The translations under genes were made by a program, and so were the position numbers. From assembly GCF_003261575.2 (NCBI RefSeq), contig NZ_CP036175.1:4340001-4404000 (forward strand): 64,000 nucleotides of DNA. The letters run 5' to 3'. This DNA is from Klebsiella huaxiensis (GTDB taxonomy: Bacteria > Pseudomonadota > Gammaproteobacteria > Enterobacterales > Enterobacteriaceae). Every line of letters starts with the position of its first letter. The stretch's first letter is position 1. This document shows, one piece after another, positions 1-7,313 of the stretch. Under the pieces are notes generated by a model. That model saw nothing but the letters and a program-made list of their open reading frames with translations, was not told the origin of the DNA and made no database searches.

Positions 1-1
1 A

Positions 2-211
2 AACACCTTTAAGGTTCCGGCGGTGGATTTGTATGACGCAATGGTGAGCTATGAGTTAGGCGAATTAAGCTCAAGCCTGAAAGGGGCGAAAGTGCAGTTC
101 AACGTCAACAATATTGCGGACACCAAATACGTGGCCTCATGCGCCAGCGATAGCGCCTGCTTCTACGGCATTGGTCGGACGGTGACGGCAACAGTGAATT
201 ACGCCTGGTAA
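2..211 (+). CDS. TonB-dependent siderophore receptor, C-terminal end (partial)
   Basis: The reading frame is already open at base 2 and runs to the stop at 209-211, so only about the last 69 residues of an outer-membrane beta-barrel are present. The tail shows the features of the last strands of FhuA/FoxA-like ferric-hydroxamate receptors: FNVNNIADTKYVASC, a second cysteine in the SACFYG loop, the GRTVTATVNY strand and a terminal aromatic residue (Trp) as the assembly signal. The two closely spaced cysteines are typical of this receptor group. The start and plug domain lie outside the window. It converges on ramA and shares a bidirectional hairpin with it. The exact ligand cannot be told from the fragment; FepA is unlikely from the tail sequence. 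Confidence 0.8.
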   Translation, partial: NTFKVPAVDLYDAMVSYELGELSSSLKGAKVQFNVNNIADTKYVASCASDSACFYGIGRTVTATVNYAW

Positions 212-212
212 G

Positions 213-249
213 AAAAGTGTCCGCCGGTCTTCCCCCGGCGGACACTTTT
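213..249. terminator. Bidirectional terminator between the TonB receptor and ramA
   Basis: Perfect 15-bp inverted repeat: AAAAGTGTCCGCCGG (213-227) pairs with CCGGCGGACACTTTT (235-249), leaving a 7-base loop. The A/T ends give a T-run on either strand, so it can end both converging transcripts. It abuts the ramA stop codon at 249-251. Confidence 0.85.
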
Positions 250-590
250 CAGTGGGCGCGGCTGTGATTTTCTTTACGGTAGGCACCCGGAGGCTGGTTA
301 AACGTGCGGGTGAAAATGCGGGTAAAGGTTTGCTGCGAGTCAAAGCCGTATTTCAGGCAAATATCGTAAACTCGCTGATCGGTATCGCGCAGATCGCGCG
401 CCGCCAGCAGCAGCTTGCGCTCGCGAATGTAACGCCCCAGACTCTCCCCTTTGTACTGTAAAAACAGTCGTTGCAGATGCCATTTCGAGTAACCGGCATG
501 GCGCGCAATATCGTCAATACGTAGCGGTTGATGCAAATTATCATCAATCCACTCGACGATCGTATCAATGACCTGAGCGGAAATAGTCAT
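249..590 (-). CDS. ramA: AraC/XylS-family activator RamA
   Basis: 113-residue, single-domain AraC activator of the MarA/SoxS/Rob group. It binds marboxes and raises acrAB-tolC efflux while lowering porin expression, giving low-level multidrug resistance. Two helix-turn-helix units are visible: about residues 18-40 (IDDIARHAGYSKWHLQRL) and 67-90 (VYDICLKYGFDSQQTFTR). The length and nearly the whole sequence match Klebsiella RamA as I know it. The ATG at 590 is chosen over upstream in-frame codons because it starts MTISAQ, as in known RamA, and has a GGAGGAGAG ribosome site just upstream. It lies 32 bp after romA on the same strand, so a romA-ramA transcript from the RamR-controlled promoter is expected. 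Nothing looks damaged. Confidence 0.95.
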   Translation of the reverse strand: MTISAQVIDTIVEWIDDNLHQPLRIDDIARHAGYSKWHLQRLFLQYKGESLGRYIRERKLLLAARDLRDTDQRVYDICLKYGFDSQQTFTRIFTRTFNQPPGAYRKENHSRAH

Positions 591-622
591 ATGTCCTCTC
601 TCCTCCTGAACCACTCTCATCG

Positions 623-1723
623 TTACCGCCACCAGGCGTTAAATGATTGCGTTTTATCCGCGACCCAAACCGGCTCACCCAACATTGGCGTCAGCAGTCG
701 CCACGGCCGCCCTGTACTGGCCTCCGCCAGCCTTTTATACGGATCGTCCCATGTATGTTTTGCCAGCACGAAGCGCCCGGCGTGGCCCGGCAGCACCGCA
801 CGAGCGTGTAAATCGTCAGCGGCCTGCGCCGTCTCTTCCGGCATCATGTGGATGTACTTCCAGTCCTGGTCGTACTGACCGTTTTCCATAATCGCCAAAT
901 CCACTTCACCGAACTGCTCGCCGATGGCTTTAAAGTGCGGGCCGTAGCCGCTATCGCCGCTGTAGTAAATTTTCTGCTGCGGAGTGACGAACATAAAGCT
1001 GGCCCACAGCGTCTGGTTACGCTTGAGGCCGCGGCCTGAAAAGTGGCGCGCGGGCAGCGCGTGAACCGTTAGCTCATCACTGACCTGTACCGATTGATTC
1101 CAGTCCACTTCGCTAATAATGGCGCTATCGACGCCCCAGTAGCGCAGATGCGAGCCAACGCCCAGCGGCGTTACCACGTGCTTGATTTTCGGCATCAGCG
1201 CTTTGATGGTGGCGTAGTCGAGATGGTCATAATGATCGTGCGAGATAATCAGCAGATCGATATCCGGCATTCCTTCAGCATGCCACGGGTAATCCCCGGC
1301 AAAAGCCTTATTAATAAAGGAGAACGGTGCAGCATAGTTGCTAAACACCGGGTCAATCAGGATACGTTTACCGGCCAGTTGCAAATACCAGGAGGAGTGC
1401 CCGAGCCAGACCATGGTGTCCTGCCCTAACGGCAGACTGGCCAGATCGGTTTTCACCAGCGGTAGCGGCTGGGCCGGTCTGGCGTTTTCGCGTTTGGCGA
1501 CAAGAAACTCCCACCACGCGGCCAGCATATTTTTTTGCCCGGTAAACCCAGGCGTCGGCAGCTGGTTGTGAAACTGGCCGCCATAATAGTGAGGGGACTG
1601 TTCCACCACGCTGAGCTGTGCGCCCTGCGGCGCCTGACCAAATCCGGCATTTAACACAAACGGCAAAGTTGTTGCTGACGCTAATAACATGATGGCGACC
1701 ACGCTGAAGATGATACGGTTCAT
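623..1723 (-). CDS. romA: Metallo-beta-lactamase-fold protein RomA
   Basis: 366-residue MBL-fold hydrolase of the UlaG / NAPE-phospholipase-D-like type. An N-terminal hydrophobic segment (about residues 4-25) suggests membrane anchoring or export. The metal site is seen as HDHYDHLD at residues 162-169, preceded by the family's GHSSWYL strand (108-114), and a later YYSGDSGYG supplies an aspartate ligand. It sits between ramR and ramA as in other Klebsiella and Enterobacter, and is probably co-transcribed with ramA. Over-expression of the romA-ramA region has historically been linked to reduced porin and multidrug resistance, most of which is now ascribed to RamA. The enzymatic substrate of RomA is not known to me. 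Confidence 0.9.
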   Translation of the reverse strand: MNRIIFSVVAIMLLASATTLPFVLNAGFGQAPQGAQLSVVEQSPHYYGGQFHNQLPTPGFTGQKNMLAAWWEFLVAKRENARPAQPLPLVKTDLASLPLGQDTMVWLGHSSWYLQLAGKRILIDPVFSNYAAPFSFINKAFAGDYPWHAEGMPDIDLLIISHDHYDHLDYATIKALMPKIKHVVTPLGVGSHLRYWGVDSAIISEVDWNQSVQVSDELTVHALPARHFSGRGLKRNQTLWASFMFVTPQQKIYYSGDSGYGPHFKAIGEQFGEVDLAIMENGQYDQDWKYIHMMPEETAQAADDLHARAVLPGHAGRFVLAKHTWDDPYKRLAEASTGRPWRLLTPMLGEPVWVADKTQSFNAWWR

Positions 1724-1777
1724 ATCCTGACCTGGCGAAATCCTCCTTCCTGGAGGTTTTTGTTATAAGGCTTGATT

Positions 1778-1797
1778 ATGAGTGAGTAAGCACTCAT
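1778..1797. promoter_or_regulatory. RamR operator
   Basis: Perfect interrupted palindrome ATGAGTG-N6-CACTCAT in the 190-bp spacer between the divergent romA and ramR. This equals the published RamR recognition palindrome. It lies 55 bp upstream of the romA start, where RamR would block the romA-ramA promoter. Both arms are intact, so with the intact ramR gene the locus should be in its repressed state. In K. pneumoniae a small RNA (sRamA5) has been described from this spacer; I could not verify one here. Confidence 0.93.
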
Positions 1798-1913
1798 TAT
1801 TAGGAAGAAGCTGAAAGTCGTCAAGACGATTTTCAAATTTTGACAGACGGCGTTGCAGTGCCCATGTCAGGCATGCTTAGATCAGGTTTTTATAACGTGT
1901 GAGGTAAAGTGTA

Positions 1914-2495
1914 GTGGCTCGTCCTAAGAGTGAAGATAAAAAGCAAGCGTTACTGGAGGCCGCAACTGCCGCCTTTGCCCAATCGGGAATCGCCGCCTCA
2001 ACCTCCGCCATCGCCCGCAGCGCCGGGGTTGCTGAGGGGACGCTGTTTCGCTATTTTGCCACCAAGGACGATCTGCTCAACGAGCTTTATCTCACTATCA
2101 AATCGGGTTTAGTTCAGGTGATGGTATCTAGTCTTGTCCCAAACGAAACCCGCCCGAAAGAGAATGCGCGTAATATCTGGAACAGCTATATCGACTGGGG
2201 TATGCGCAAACCGATGGAGCATAAAGCCATACGCCGCATGTCCCTGAGCGAACGGATTACCGATGAAACGCGTACCCGGGTTAAAGAGATGTTCCCCGAG
2301 CTCAACGAGATATGCCAACTTTCGGTAAAACCCATTTTTCTTAGCGATGCGTATCGCACCTTTGGTGATGCGCTATTTTTGTCACTGGCAGAAACCACTA
2401 TCGAGTACGCCAGCAACGATCCGCAGCGTGCCAGGGAACTCATTGCATTAGGCTTTGAGGCAATGTGGCAGGCTCTGCATGAGGAAACTATCTGA
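1914..2495 (+). CDS. ramR: TetR-family repressor RamR
   Basis: 193-residue TetR repressor of ramA. The N-terminal DNA-binding domain covers about residues 8-50, with the recognition helix region GVAEGTLFRYFATKDDL. The C-terminal half is the ligand-binding dimer domain that responds to dyes, bile acids and drugs in Salmonella RamR. The start is a GTG at 1914 (reading MARPKSEDKK), preceded by GAGG. The frame is open to the end with no frameshift, insertion or premature stop, which matters because ramR loss-of-function is a common resistance route in Klebsiella. The stop overlaps the next gene's ATG (TGATG), so ramR and ybdF are translationally coupled. Confidence 0.95.
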   Translation: MARPKSEDKKQALLEAATAAFAQSGIAASTSAIARSAGVAEGTLFRYFATKDDLLNELYLTIKSGLVQVMVSSLVPNETRPKENARNIWNSYIDWGMRKPMEHKAIRRMSLSERITDETRTRVKEMFPELNEICQLSVKPIFLSDAYRTFGDALFLSLAETTIEYASNDPQRARELIALGFEAMWQALHEETI

Positions 2496-2863
2496 TGGAC
2501 CATCTCTCGCTGCATCGACAAGCGCACCGTATCGCGCTGGAGCTTCCCTTTATCGAACACTGCTGGCCGTTTGGCCCGGAGTGCGATGTGTTTAAAGTCG
2601 GCGGGCGGATTTTTATGCTGACGATGACGGCGCACGGCCGCGCGTTGGTCAACCTGAAGTGCGACCCGCAGAAATCACTGCTTCATCAGGAGATTTACCG
2701 CAGCATTGAGCCTGGCTACCACATGAACAAAAAACACTGGATCTCCGTGGTTCCCGGAGAGGATATCAACGAGGGCCTGCTGGCTGAGCTGATTAATGAT
2801 TCGTGGAACCTGATAGTCGATACACTCAGTAAAAAAGAGCAGCAACGCCTGCGCCCGGGTTGA
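2495..2863 (+). CDS. ybdF: YbdF-like MmcQ/YjbR family protein
   Basis: 122-residue protein of the MmcQ/YjbR (CyaY-like fold) family. Family marks are FGPECDVFKVGGRIFML near residues 26-42, VNLKCDP at about 52-58, and GYHMNKKHWISV at about 71-82. The family has a double-wing DNA-binding-like fold, but the biological role of YbdF is unknown. It is fused by a one-base overlap (TGATG) to ramR, so its production follows ramR translation. It keeps the position next to nfsB seen in E. coli. A short hairpin follows the stop. Confidence 0.85.
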   Translation: MDHLSLHRQAHRIALELPFIEHCWPFGPECDVFKVGGRIFMLTMTAHGRALVNLKCDPQKSLLHQEIYRSIEPGYHMNKKHWISVVPGEDINEGLLAELINDSWNLIVDTLSKKEQQRLRPG

Positions 2864-2876
2864 TTTTCAGCGCAGC

Positions 2877-2899
2877 GCGATAAGTGTTATCGCATTTTT
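2877..2899 (+). terminator. Hairpin after ramR-ybdF
   Basis: GCGATAA-GTG-TTATCGC (2877-2893), a perfect 7-bp stem with 3-base loop, followed by ATTTTTG. It has the form of a short intrinsic terminator for ramR-ybdF, but as an AT-cored palindrome in the nfsB upstream region it could equally be an operator. Confidence 0.5.
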
Positions 2900-2981
2900 G
2901 CCCCTTATCATTTCCCCAACATCGCTGTACTCTTCCTGCACGAAACGCACCCGCAAGGGGTTGTAAACAGTGAGGAAGAGT

Positions 2982-3635
2982 ATGGATATCGTATCGGTTG
3001 CCTTAAAGCGCTACTCCACCAAGGCATTTGACGCCGCTAAAAAACTGACTGCCGAGCAGGCGAAAAACCTGAAAACGCTGCTGCAGTACAGCCCGTCAAG
3101 CACCAACTCCCAGCCGTGGCACTTTATCGTTGCCAGCAGCGATGAAGGTAAAGCGCGCGTCGCTAAAGCGGCGAGCGGCACCTACGTCTTTAACGAACGT
3201 AAAATTCTCGACGCGTCCCACGTGGTGGTTTTCTGCGCGAAAACCGCAATGGATGACGCCTGGCTTGAGCGCGTGGTGAATCAGGAAGAGGCTGATGGCC
3301 GTTTTGCTAATGCTGAAGCCAAAGCCGCGAATCACAAAGGTCGCACCTTCTTTGCCGATATGCACCGCAAAGACCTGCACGATGACGACCAGTGGATGGC
3401 GAAGCAGGTTTATCTGAACGTTGGCAATTTCCTGCTTGGCGTTGCGGCAATGGGTCTGGACGCGGTGCCGATTGAAGGCGTTGATTTCGCGATTCTCGAT
3501 GCCGAGTTCGACCTGAAGGCCCAGGGCTACACCAGCCTGGTGGTAGTGCCTGTCGGCCATCACAGCGTTGAAGATTTCAACGCCGCCCTGCCGAAATCCC
3601 GCCTGCCGCAGGCAACGACGATCACCGAGATTTAA
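2982..3635 (+). CDS. nfsB: Oxygen-insensitive NAD(P)H nitroreductase NfsB
   Basis: 217-residue FMN flavoprotein that reduces nitroaromatics (nitrofurans, nitrofurazone) and quinones with NADH or NADPH by two-electron steps. It opens with MDIVSVALKRYSTKAFD, the FMN-phosphate-binding arginine/lysine region of the family, followed by SPSSTNSQPWHF near residues 39-50 (FMN contact), and ends with the VVVPVGHHSVEDFNA strand near the C-terminus. Start at 2982 rather than the in-frame GTG 12 bases earlier because GAGGAAGAG lies directly upstream and E. coli NfsB (217 aa) starts identically. Mutational loss of nfsB gives nitrofuran resistance; this copy is intact. Its placement beside ybdF agrees with the conserved enterobacterial order. 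Confidence 0.95.
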   Translation: MDIVSVALKRYSTKAFDAAKKLTAEQAKNLKTLLQYSPSSTNSQPWHFIVASSDEGKARVAKAASGTYVFNERKILDASHVVVFCAKTAMDDAWLERVVNQEEADGRFANAEAKAANHKGRTFFADMHRKDLHDDDQWMAKQVYLNVGNFLLGVAAMGLDAVPIEGVDFAILDAEFDLKAQGYTSLVVVPVGHHSVEDFNAALPKSRLPQATTITEI

Positions 3636-3660
3636 TTCTCTGGTTTTTTTACGCCAGGGT

Positions 3661-3760
3661 AATCCCCGGATTGCGGCTGTCGCCTTATCCGGGCTACAAA
3701 ACCACCGACTGTACGAATCCGTAGCCCGGGCAAGGCGCGTCGAGCGCCGCCCCCGGGGAT
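3661..3760. repeat. REP/BIME pair after nfsB
   Basis: Two inverted REP-type units: one ending CGCCTTATCCGGGCTAC (about 3661-3698) and one starting GTAGCCCGGGCAAGGCGCG (about 3720-3758), separated by about 20 bases. The same GTAGCCCGG...CCGGG signature recurs at 27192-27280 and 60572-60825. Such elements bind gyrase/IHF or stabilise 3' mRNA ends in enterobacteria. Confidence 0.8.
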
Positions 3761-3788
3761 AGACCGCAGTATTTTGCAGCCACCTTAA

Positions 3789-4817
3789 CTACCGCTCCCC
3801 TGCGTGCCAGATGCGCTCCGCATAGCGGCCAATCACCGCCAGCGAAACGGCAAGGATCAGGAAGAACACCACCTTGTGCATCCCGTCCCAGAAAAACTCG
3901 AAGAAGCGGGTATAGAGGTTGATAGCCAGGAACGTCAGGCCGAAACCGCGCAGCATGCCATCATCGTTTTTCAGACTGATATAAATACAGATCCCTGCCG
4001 CTGCAGCGAACAGCAATCCCCATGGCAACAGCTGTCGTTGCGACATGCTGGACCAGCTATCCAGATCGTAATTACCAAAAATCGACAGGATCCACAGAGC
4101 GATAAACAGATACGTCAGACCCATCACTTTGCTGACGGTAAACAGCTGGCGCTCGCGTAAATATTTCTGTGCGCCATAGCAGAGCGCGAGCAGCGCGCCG
4201 CCGAACAGCACAAAGCGGATCGGATAGCTCATGCCCAGCCAGTAGGCCCCCCATCCCGAGACGTAGCCGGTTTCCGCACCAAACCAGTTACCCAACGACA
4301 GCAGGAAAAAAAGCCATACCAGCCCAGAGCGGGCAAAGAAGCCAATCGCGCCGTAAATCACGCATCCGGCCAGGAACAGCGGCGCGATATGGCCGCTGCC
4401 GGTATCCAGGCGCTCACCCAGTTGCCATAGCGCCACGGCGGTAAAGACTACGCCAAGAAACAGAATCGCTTCGGTACTGTAGTGCCACTGGGTTTCCCGC
4501 CGCTGGCGACGAAATCCCCAACCGTAGCAGGCCGCCGCGAGCAGCGTGGGCAGAATTATCCGCGTCAGCGCCGAGCTGCTGAACAGGCTAAGTAGATACT
4601 CAATCAGGTCGCTGTCAGCAAACAGGCTGCCCAGCGCCACCAGCACGCAGGCCAGCGCGGTCCAGAAAGCGTAGCGGCTCAGACGCTGCCAGTCGAAGGG
4701 TGAAACGTGCAGCGTTTGCGCCAATCGCTGGCTATCTTCCGGTATTAACTCGCCGCTGTTCTGCCAGGCGTCCAGAGCACGCTGAATGATGCGTTGCTCT
4801 TTACGGGTAATATTCAT
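3789..4817 (-). CDS. DUF2157 multi-pass inner-membrane protein
   Basis: 342-residue integral membrane protein with the DUF2157 layout: a soluble N-terminal helix bundle of about 50 residues (MNITRKEQRIIQRALDAW... ending SPFDWQRLSRYAFW) followed by about ten hydrophobic segments to the C-terminus. No catalytic motif is visible and the family role is unknown. Start at 4817 is preferred because AGGA lies at the right distance from it; the ATG two codons upstream is inside that AGGA. It is 15 bp downstream of the XRE regulator on the same strand, so the two form a unit. It is not part of the E. coli nfsB-ybdG interval and is one of three genes inserted there. Confidence 0.7.
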   Translation of the reverse strand: MNITRKEQRIIQRALDAWQNSGELIPEDSQRLAQTLHVSPFDWQRLSRYAFWTALACVLVALGSLFADSDLIEYLLSLFSSSALTRIILPTLLAAACYGWGFRRQRRETQWHYSTEAILFLGVVFTAVALWQLGERLDTGSGHIAPLFLAGCVIYGAIGFFARSGLVWLFFLLSLGNWFGAETGYVSGWGAYWLGMSYPIRFVLFGGALLALCYGAQKYLRERQLFTVSKVMGLTYLFIALWILSIFGNYDLDSWSSMSQRQLLPWGLLFAAAAGICIYISLKNDDGMLRGFGLTFLAINLYTRFFEFFWDGMHKVVFFLILAVSLAVIGRYAERIWHAGER

Positions 4818-4832
4818 AGGCATTCCTTGTCA

Positions 4833-5699
4833 TTATTGTTTATCCAGCCACGCCAGCGCTTTCTCGGCTGCTTCATCCATCGGTAAATAGACCAGCAGGC
4901 GTGAGCCGTTGCGCGGGGCCGAATACCAGTACATCTGCTGCAAGCTAAAGCGTCCAAGTTGCGGATGGTTAAAGTTTTTCACCTGATTCTCCACTCCGCG
5001 CACTTCATAGCGCTGATGCCACAGTGCCTCAAACTCAGCCGAAGCGGCGAAAAAGCGCGCCAGTTTATTCTCCCACAGCGGGTCGCCGCGGTGCTCCGCC
5101 ATCGCCGCGCGAAAGTAAGAGACAAATGTCGCCAGCACATCACGATTTTCGATCCGGCTGCGCCAGGTTTCATTGGTCAGGTACAGATAAATGCAGTTGC
5201 GATCCTCTTCCGGGATCGTGGCGAAGTCGATACCCATCAGCCGACAAAAGCTGTCGTTCCACGCCACAATATCGAAGCTCGGCTTCTGAATGCTGGCGGG
5301 CTGCGGCATCAGGCTATCAAGCATCCGCCGGGTACCGGGGCTAATGCCTTCGCATACCGTGATCTGAGTGGCCTCCGGCGGAGTCAGCCCGGCCAGTACA
5401 AACAGATGCCGGGTCTCCAGCGGGCTACACTGGAGCGCATTCGCCACCCCCACCAGCACCGCCTCAGACGGATTCACTTCCCGCCCCTGCTCCAGCCAGG
5501 TGTACCAGGTGACGCCAACATCCGCCAGCATCGCCACCTCTTCGCGACGCAGGCCCGGCGTGCGTCGCCGTCCGACGCGCGGCAGCCCCAGGCGCTGCGG
5601 GTCGAGGCTTTCTCGCCGGGCACGTAGAAAAGCCCCCAGTTGCTTACGGCTATCGTCGGGCACGATCGAAAGCGCTTCTCGTTGCGGCATCGTCGTCAT
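4833..5699 (-). CDS. XRE-family regulator with MmyB-like ligand domain
   Basis: 288-residue transcription regulator. The N-terminal helix-turn-helix (about residues 18-90) contains LGAFLRARRESLDP and the hallmark TPGLRREEVAMLADVGVTWY with WLEQGR, which identifies the MmyB-like XRE group common next to oxidoreductases and MFS exporters. The C-terminal part (about 105-275) is the MmyB-like PAS-type domain with WNDSFCRLMG. The ATG at 5699 has GGAGG five bases upstream. It is divergent from a DHA2 exporter across a 109-bp spacer holding a 7-bp inverted repeat, suggesting that it represses or activates the exporter and itself. Confidence 0.85.
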   Translation of the reverse strand: MTTMPQREALSIVPDDSRKQLGAFLRARRESLDPQRLGLPRVGRRRTPGLRREEVAMLADVGVTWYTWLEQGREVNPSEAVLVGVANALQCSPLETRHLFVLAGLTPPEATQITVCEGISPGTRRMLDSLMPQPASIQKPSFDIVAWNDSFCRLMGIDFATIPEEDRNCIYLYLTNETWRSRIENRDVLATFVSYFRAAMAEHRGDPLWENKLARFFAASAEFEALWHQRYEVRGVENQVKNFNHPQLGRFSLQQMYWYSAPRNGSRLLVYLPMDEAAEKALAWLDKQ

Positions 5700-5724
5700 A
5701 AAACCTCCAGCATGGTAGTACCAA

Positions 5725-5748
5725 TACCAGTATAGACAGGAACTGGTA
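5725..5748. promoter_or_regulatory. Inverted repeat in the XRE/MFS divergent promoter
   Basis: TACCAGT (5725-5731) and ACTGGTA (5742-5748) form a perfect 7-bp inverted repeat around a 10-base centre containing TATAGAC. A second near-palindrome GGTAGTACC lies just to the left (5714-5722). Position and symmetry suggest the operator of the flanking XRE regulator; this is inference. Confidence 0.5.
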
Positions 5749-5808
5749 CCCGTTTAAATTATCGGTGATGCTACGGCCATCCGCTGAATGACGCAATGGA
5801 GAGATCCG

Positions 5809-7236
5809 ATGAATTCGTCTGCTGTTTCACCCGGCCGCGCCGGTTTATTCCTGCTGTTGACCGGCCAAATGCTGCCGTTGATCGACACCTCGATCACCAA
5901 CGTCGCGCTGGATTCGATCACCCAATCACTGAATGCCAGCGCCACCCAACTGGAGCTGATTGTTGCGCTATATGGCGTCGCCTTTGCCGTCTGTCTGGCG
6001 ATGGGCAGCAAACTTGGCGATAACTATGGTCGCCGTCATCTGTTTATGTGGGGCGTAGCGATTTTTGGCGTCGCCTCCCTGCTGTGCGGGATGGCAAATT
6101 CCATTCATACCCTGCTGGCGGCACGCACCTTACAGGGAGCCGGTGCAGCGCTGATCGTGCCGCAGATCCTCGCCACTTTGCATATCACCCTGAAAGGCAC
6201 AGCCCACGCCCGGGCCATCAGCCTGTACGGCGGCATTGGCGGTATCGCGTTTATCGTCGGTCAGATGGGCGGTGGTTGGCTGGTATCGGCGGACATCGCC
6301 GGTTTAGGCTGGCGAAATGCGTTCTTTATCAACGTGCCAATCTGCCTGCTGGTGCTGGCTTTTAGCCCGCGCTACGTCCCCGAGACCCGGCGCGAAGCGC
6401 ATTCGCGTATCGACTGGCAGGGCACTTTCAGCCTTGCGCTGATCCTCTGCTGCCTGTTGTTCCCAATGGCGCTGGGGCCGGAACTGCACTGGCCGTGGGC
6501 GCTCCAGCTAATGTTAGTCGCCGTGCTGCCGCTGCTGCTGTGGATGCGAGCCAGCGCGCTGGGCAAACAACAGCGCGGCGAACAACCGTTATTACCGCCC
6601 CGCCTGCTGAAGCTCACCAGCATTCGCTTTGGTATGGCCATCGCCCTGCTCTTTTTCAGCGCCTGGTCCGGGTTTATGTTCTGTATGGCGCTGACCATGC
6701 AGGCAGGCCTGGGGATGGCGCCATGGCAGTCCGGCAACAGCTTTATCGCCCTCGGCGTGGCCTATTTCATCTCTGCGCTGTACGCGCCGAAGCTGATTGC
6801 CCGCTACACCATGGGGCGCATCCTGCTGATTGGCCTGTCGGTGCAGATTGTCGGCCTGCTGCTGCTGAGCGCCACGTTTTATCACCTCGGAACCCAAACC
6901 TCTACTCTGGCTCTGGTGCCGTCCACAGTGCTTATCGGCTATGGGCAGGCGCTGATCGTCAATAGCTTTTACCGCATCGGAATGCGCGATATCAGCGCCT
7001 GTGACGCCGGGGCCGGGAGTGCGATTCTCAGCACCCTGCAACAGGCGACGCTGGGACTTGGCCCGGCGATTCTTGGTTCGCTATTTTTAACCCTCGCCCA
7101 CCGCAGCGGCGGCGACTATCCGCAGGCGTTAATCGATTTTCTGGCGGTTGAGGTGGTGATGATGCTGATATTGGGCGCCATCGCACTATGCCTGCGCCAT
7201 CATCTGAACGTGCATCCGGCGGTAGCGGCTTCATAA
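5809..7236 (+). CDS. MFS drug exporter, DHA2 (14-TMS) type
   Basis: 475-residue major facilitator of the drug:H+ antiporter-2 type, with about 14 membrane segments. It shows the conserved LIDTSITNVAL motif in TM1 (about residues 26-36, after GQMLP), the loop 2-3 motif GSKLGDNYGRRHLF (about 66-79), the ARTLQGAGAALIVPQ motif in TM4 and the GGWL/WRNAFFINVP motif of TM5-6. Family members export quinolones, dyes or toxic metabolites; the substrate here is unknown. ATG at 5809 is chosen for the GAGAGATCC upstream. It is divergent from the MmyB-type regulator, the usual arrangement for ligand-induced efflux. Not present between nfsB and ybdG in E. coli. Confidence 0.82.
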   Translation: MNSSAVSPGRAGLFLLLTGQMLPLIDTSITNVALDSITQSLNASATQLELIVALYGVAFAVCLAMGSKLGDNYGRRHLFMWGVAIFGVASLLCGMANSIHTLLAARTLQGAGAALIVPQILATLHITLKGTAHARAISLYGGIGGIAFIVGQMGGGWLVSADIAGLGWRNAFFINVPICLLVLAFSPRYVPETRREAHSRIDWQGTFSLALILCCLLFPMALGPELHWPWALQLMLVAVLPLLLWMRASALGKQQRGEQPLLPPRLLKLTSIRFGMAIALLFFSAWSGFMFCMALTMQAGLGMAPWQSGNSFIALGVAYFISALYAPKLIARYTMGRILLIGLSVQIVGLLLLSATFYHLGTQTSTLALVPSTVLIGYGQALIVNSFYRIGMRDISACDAGAGSAILSTLQQATLGLGPAILGSLFLTLAHRSGGDYPQALIDFLAVEVVMMLILGAIALCLRHHLNVHPAVAAS

Positions 7237-7271
7237 TTCACATCTGCGTAACCTGCGATTTGCATAATAGT

Positions 7272-7300
7272 CATCCAGCGGTCATCATAACCGCTGGATG
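7272..7300. other. Strong hairpin just upstream of ybdG
   Basis: Perfect 11-bp stem CATCCAGCGGT (7272-7282) / ACCGCTGGATG (7290-7300) with 7-base loop, ending 13 bases before the ybdG ATG and immediately before its AAGGAG ribosome site. No T-run follows. It may partly end the exporter transcript or act on ybdG translation. Confidence 0.6.
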
Positions 7301-7313
7301 TAAAGGAGACGTT

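Noticed and set aside
2..211. FepA as the identity of the truncated receptor
   Set aside because: The C-terminal tail does not read like FepA and lacks its ending; a hydroxamate-type receptor fits better.
249..632. Longer ramA starting 14 codons upstream
   Set aside because: The extra N-terminus overlaps the ribosome site of the ATG at 590 and is absent from known RamA proteins.
848..1429. Open frames on the plus strand opposite romA
   Set aside because: They are antisense shadows of a well supported gene and show no protein family features.
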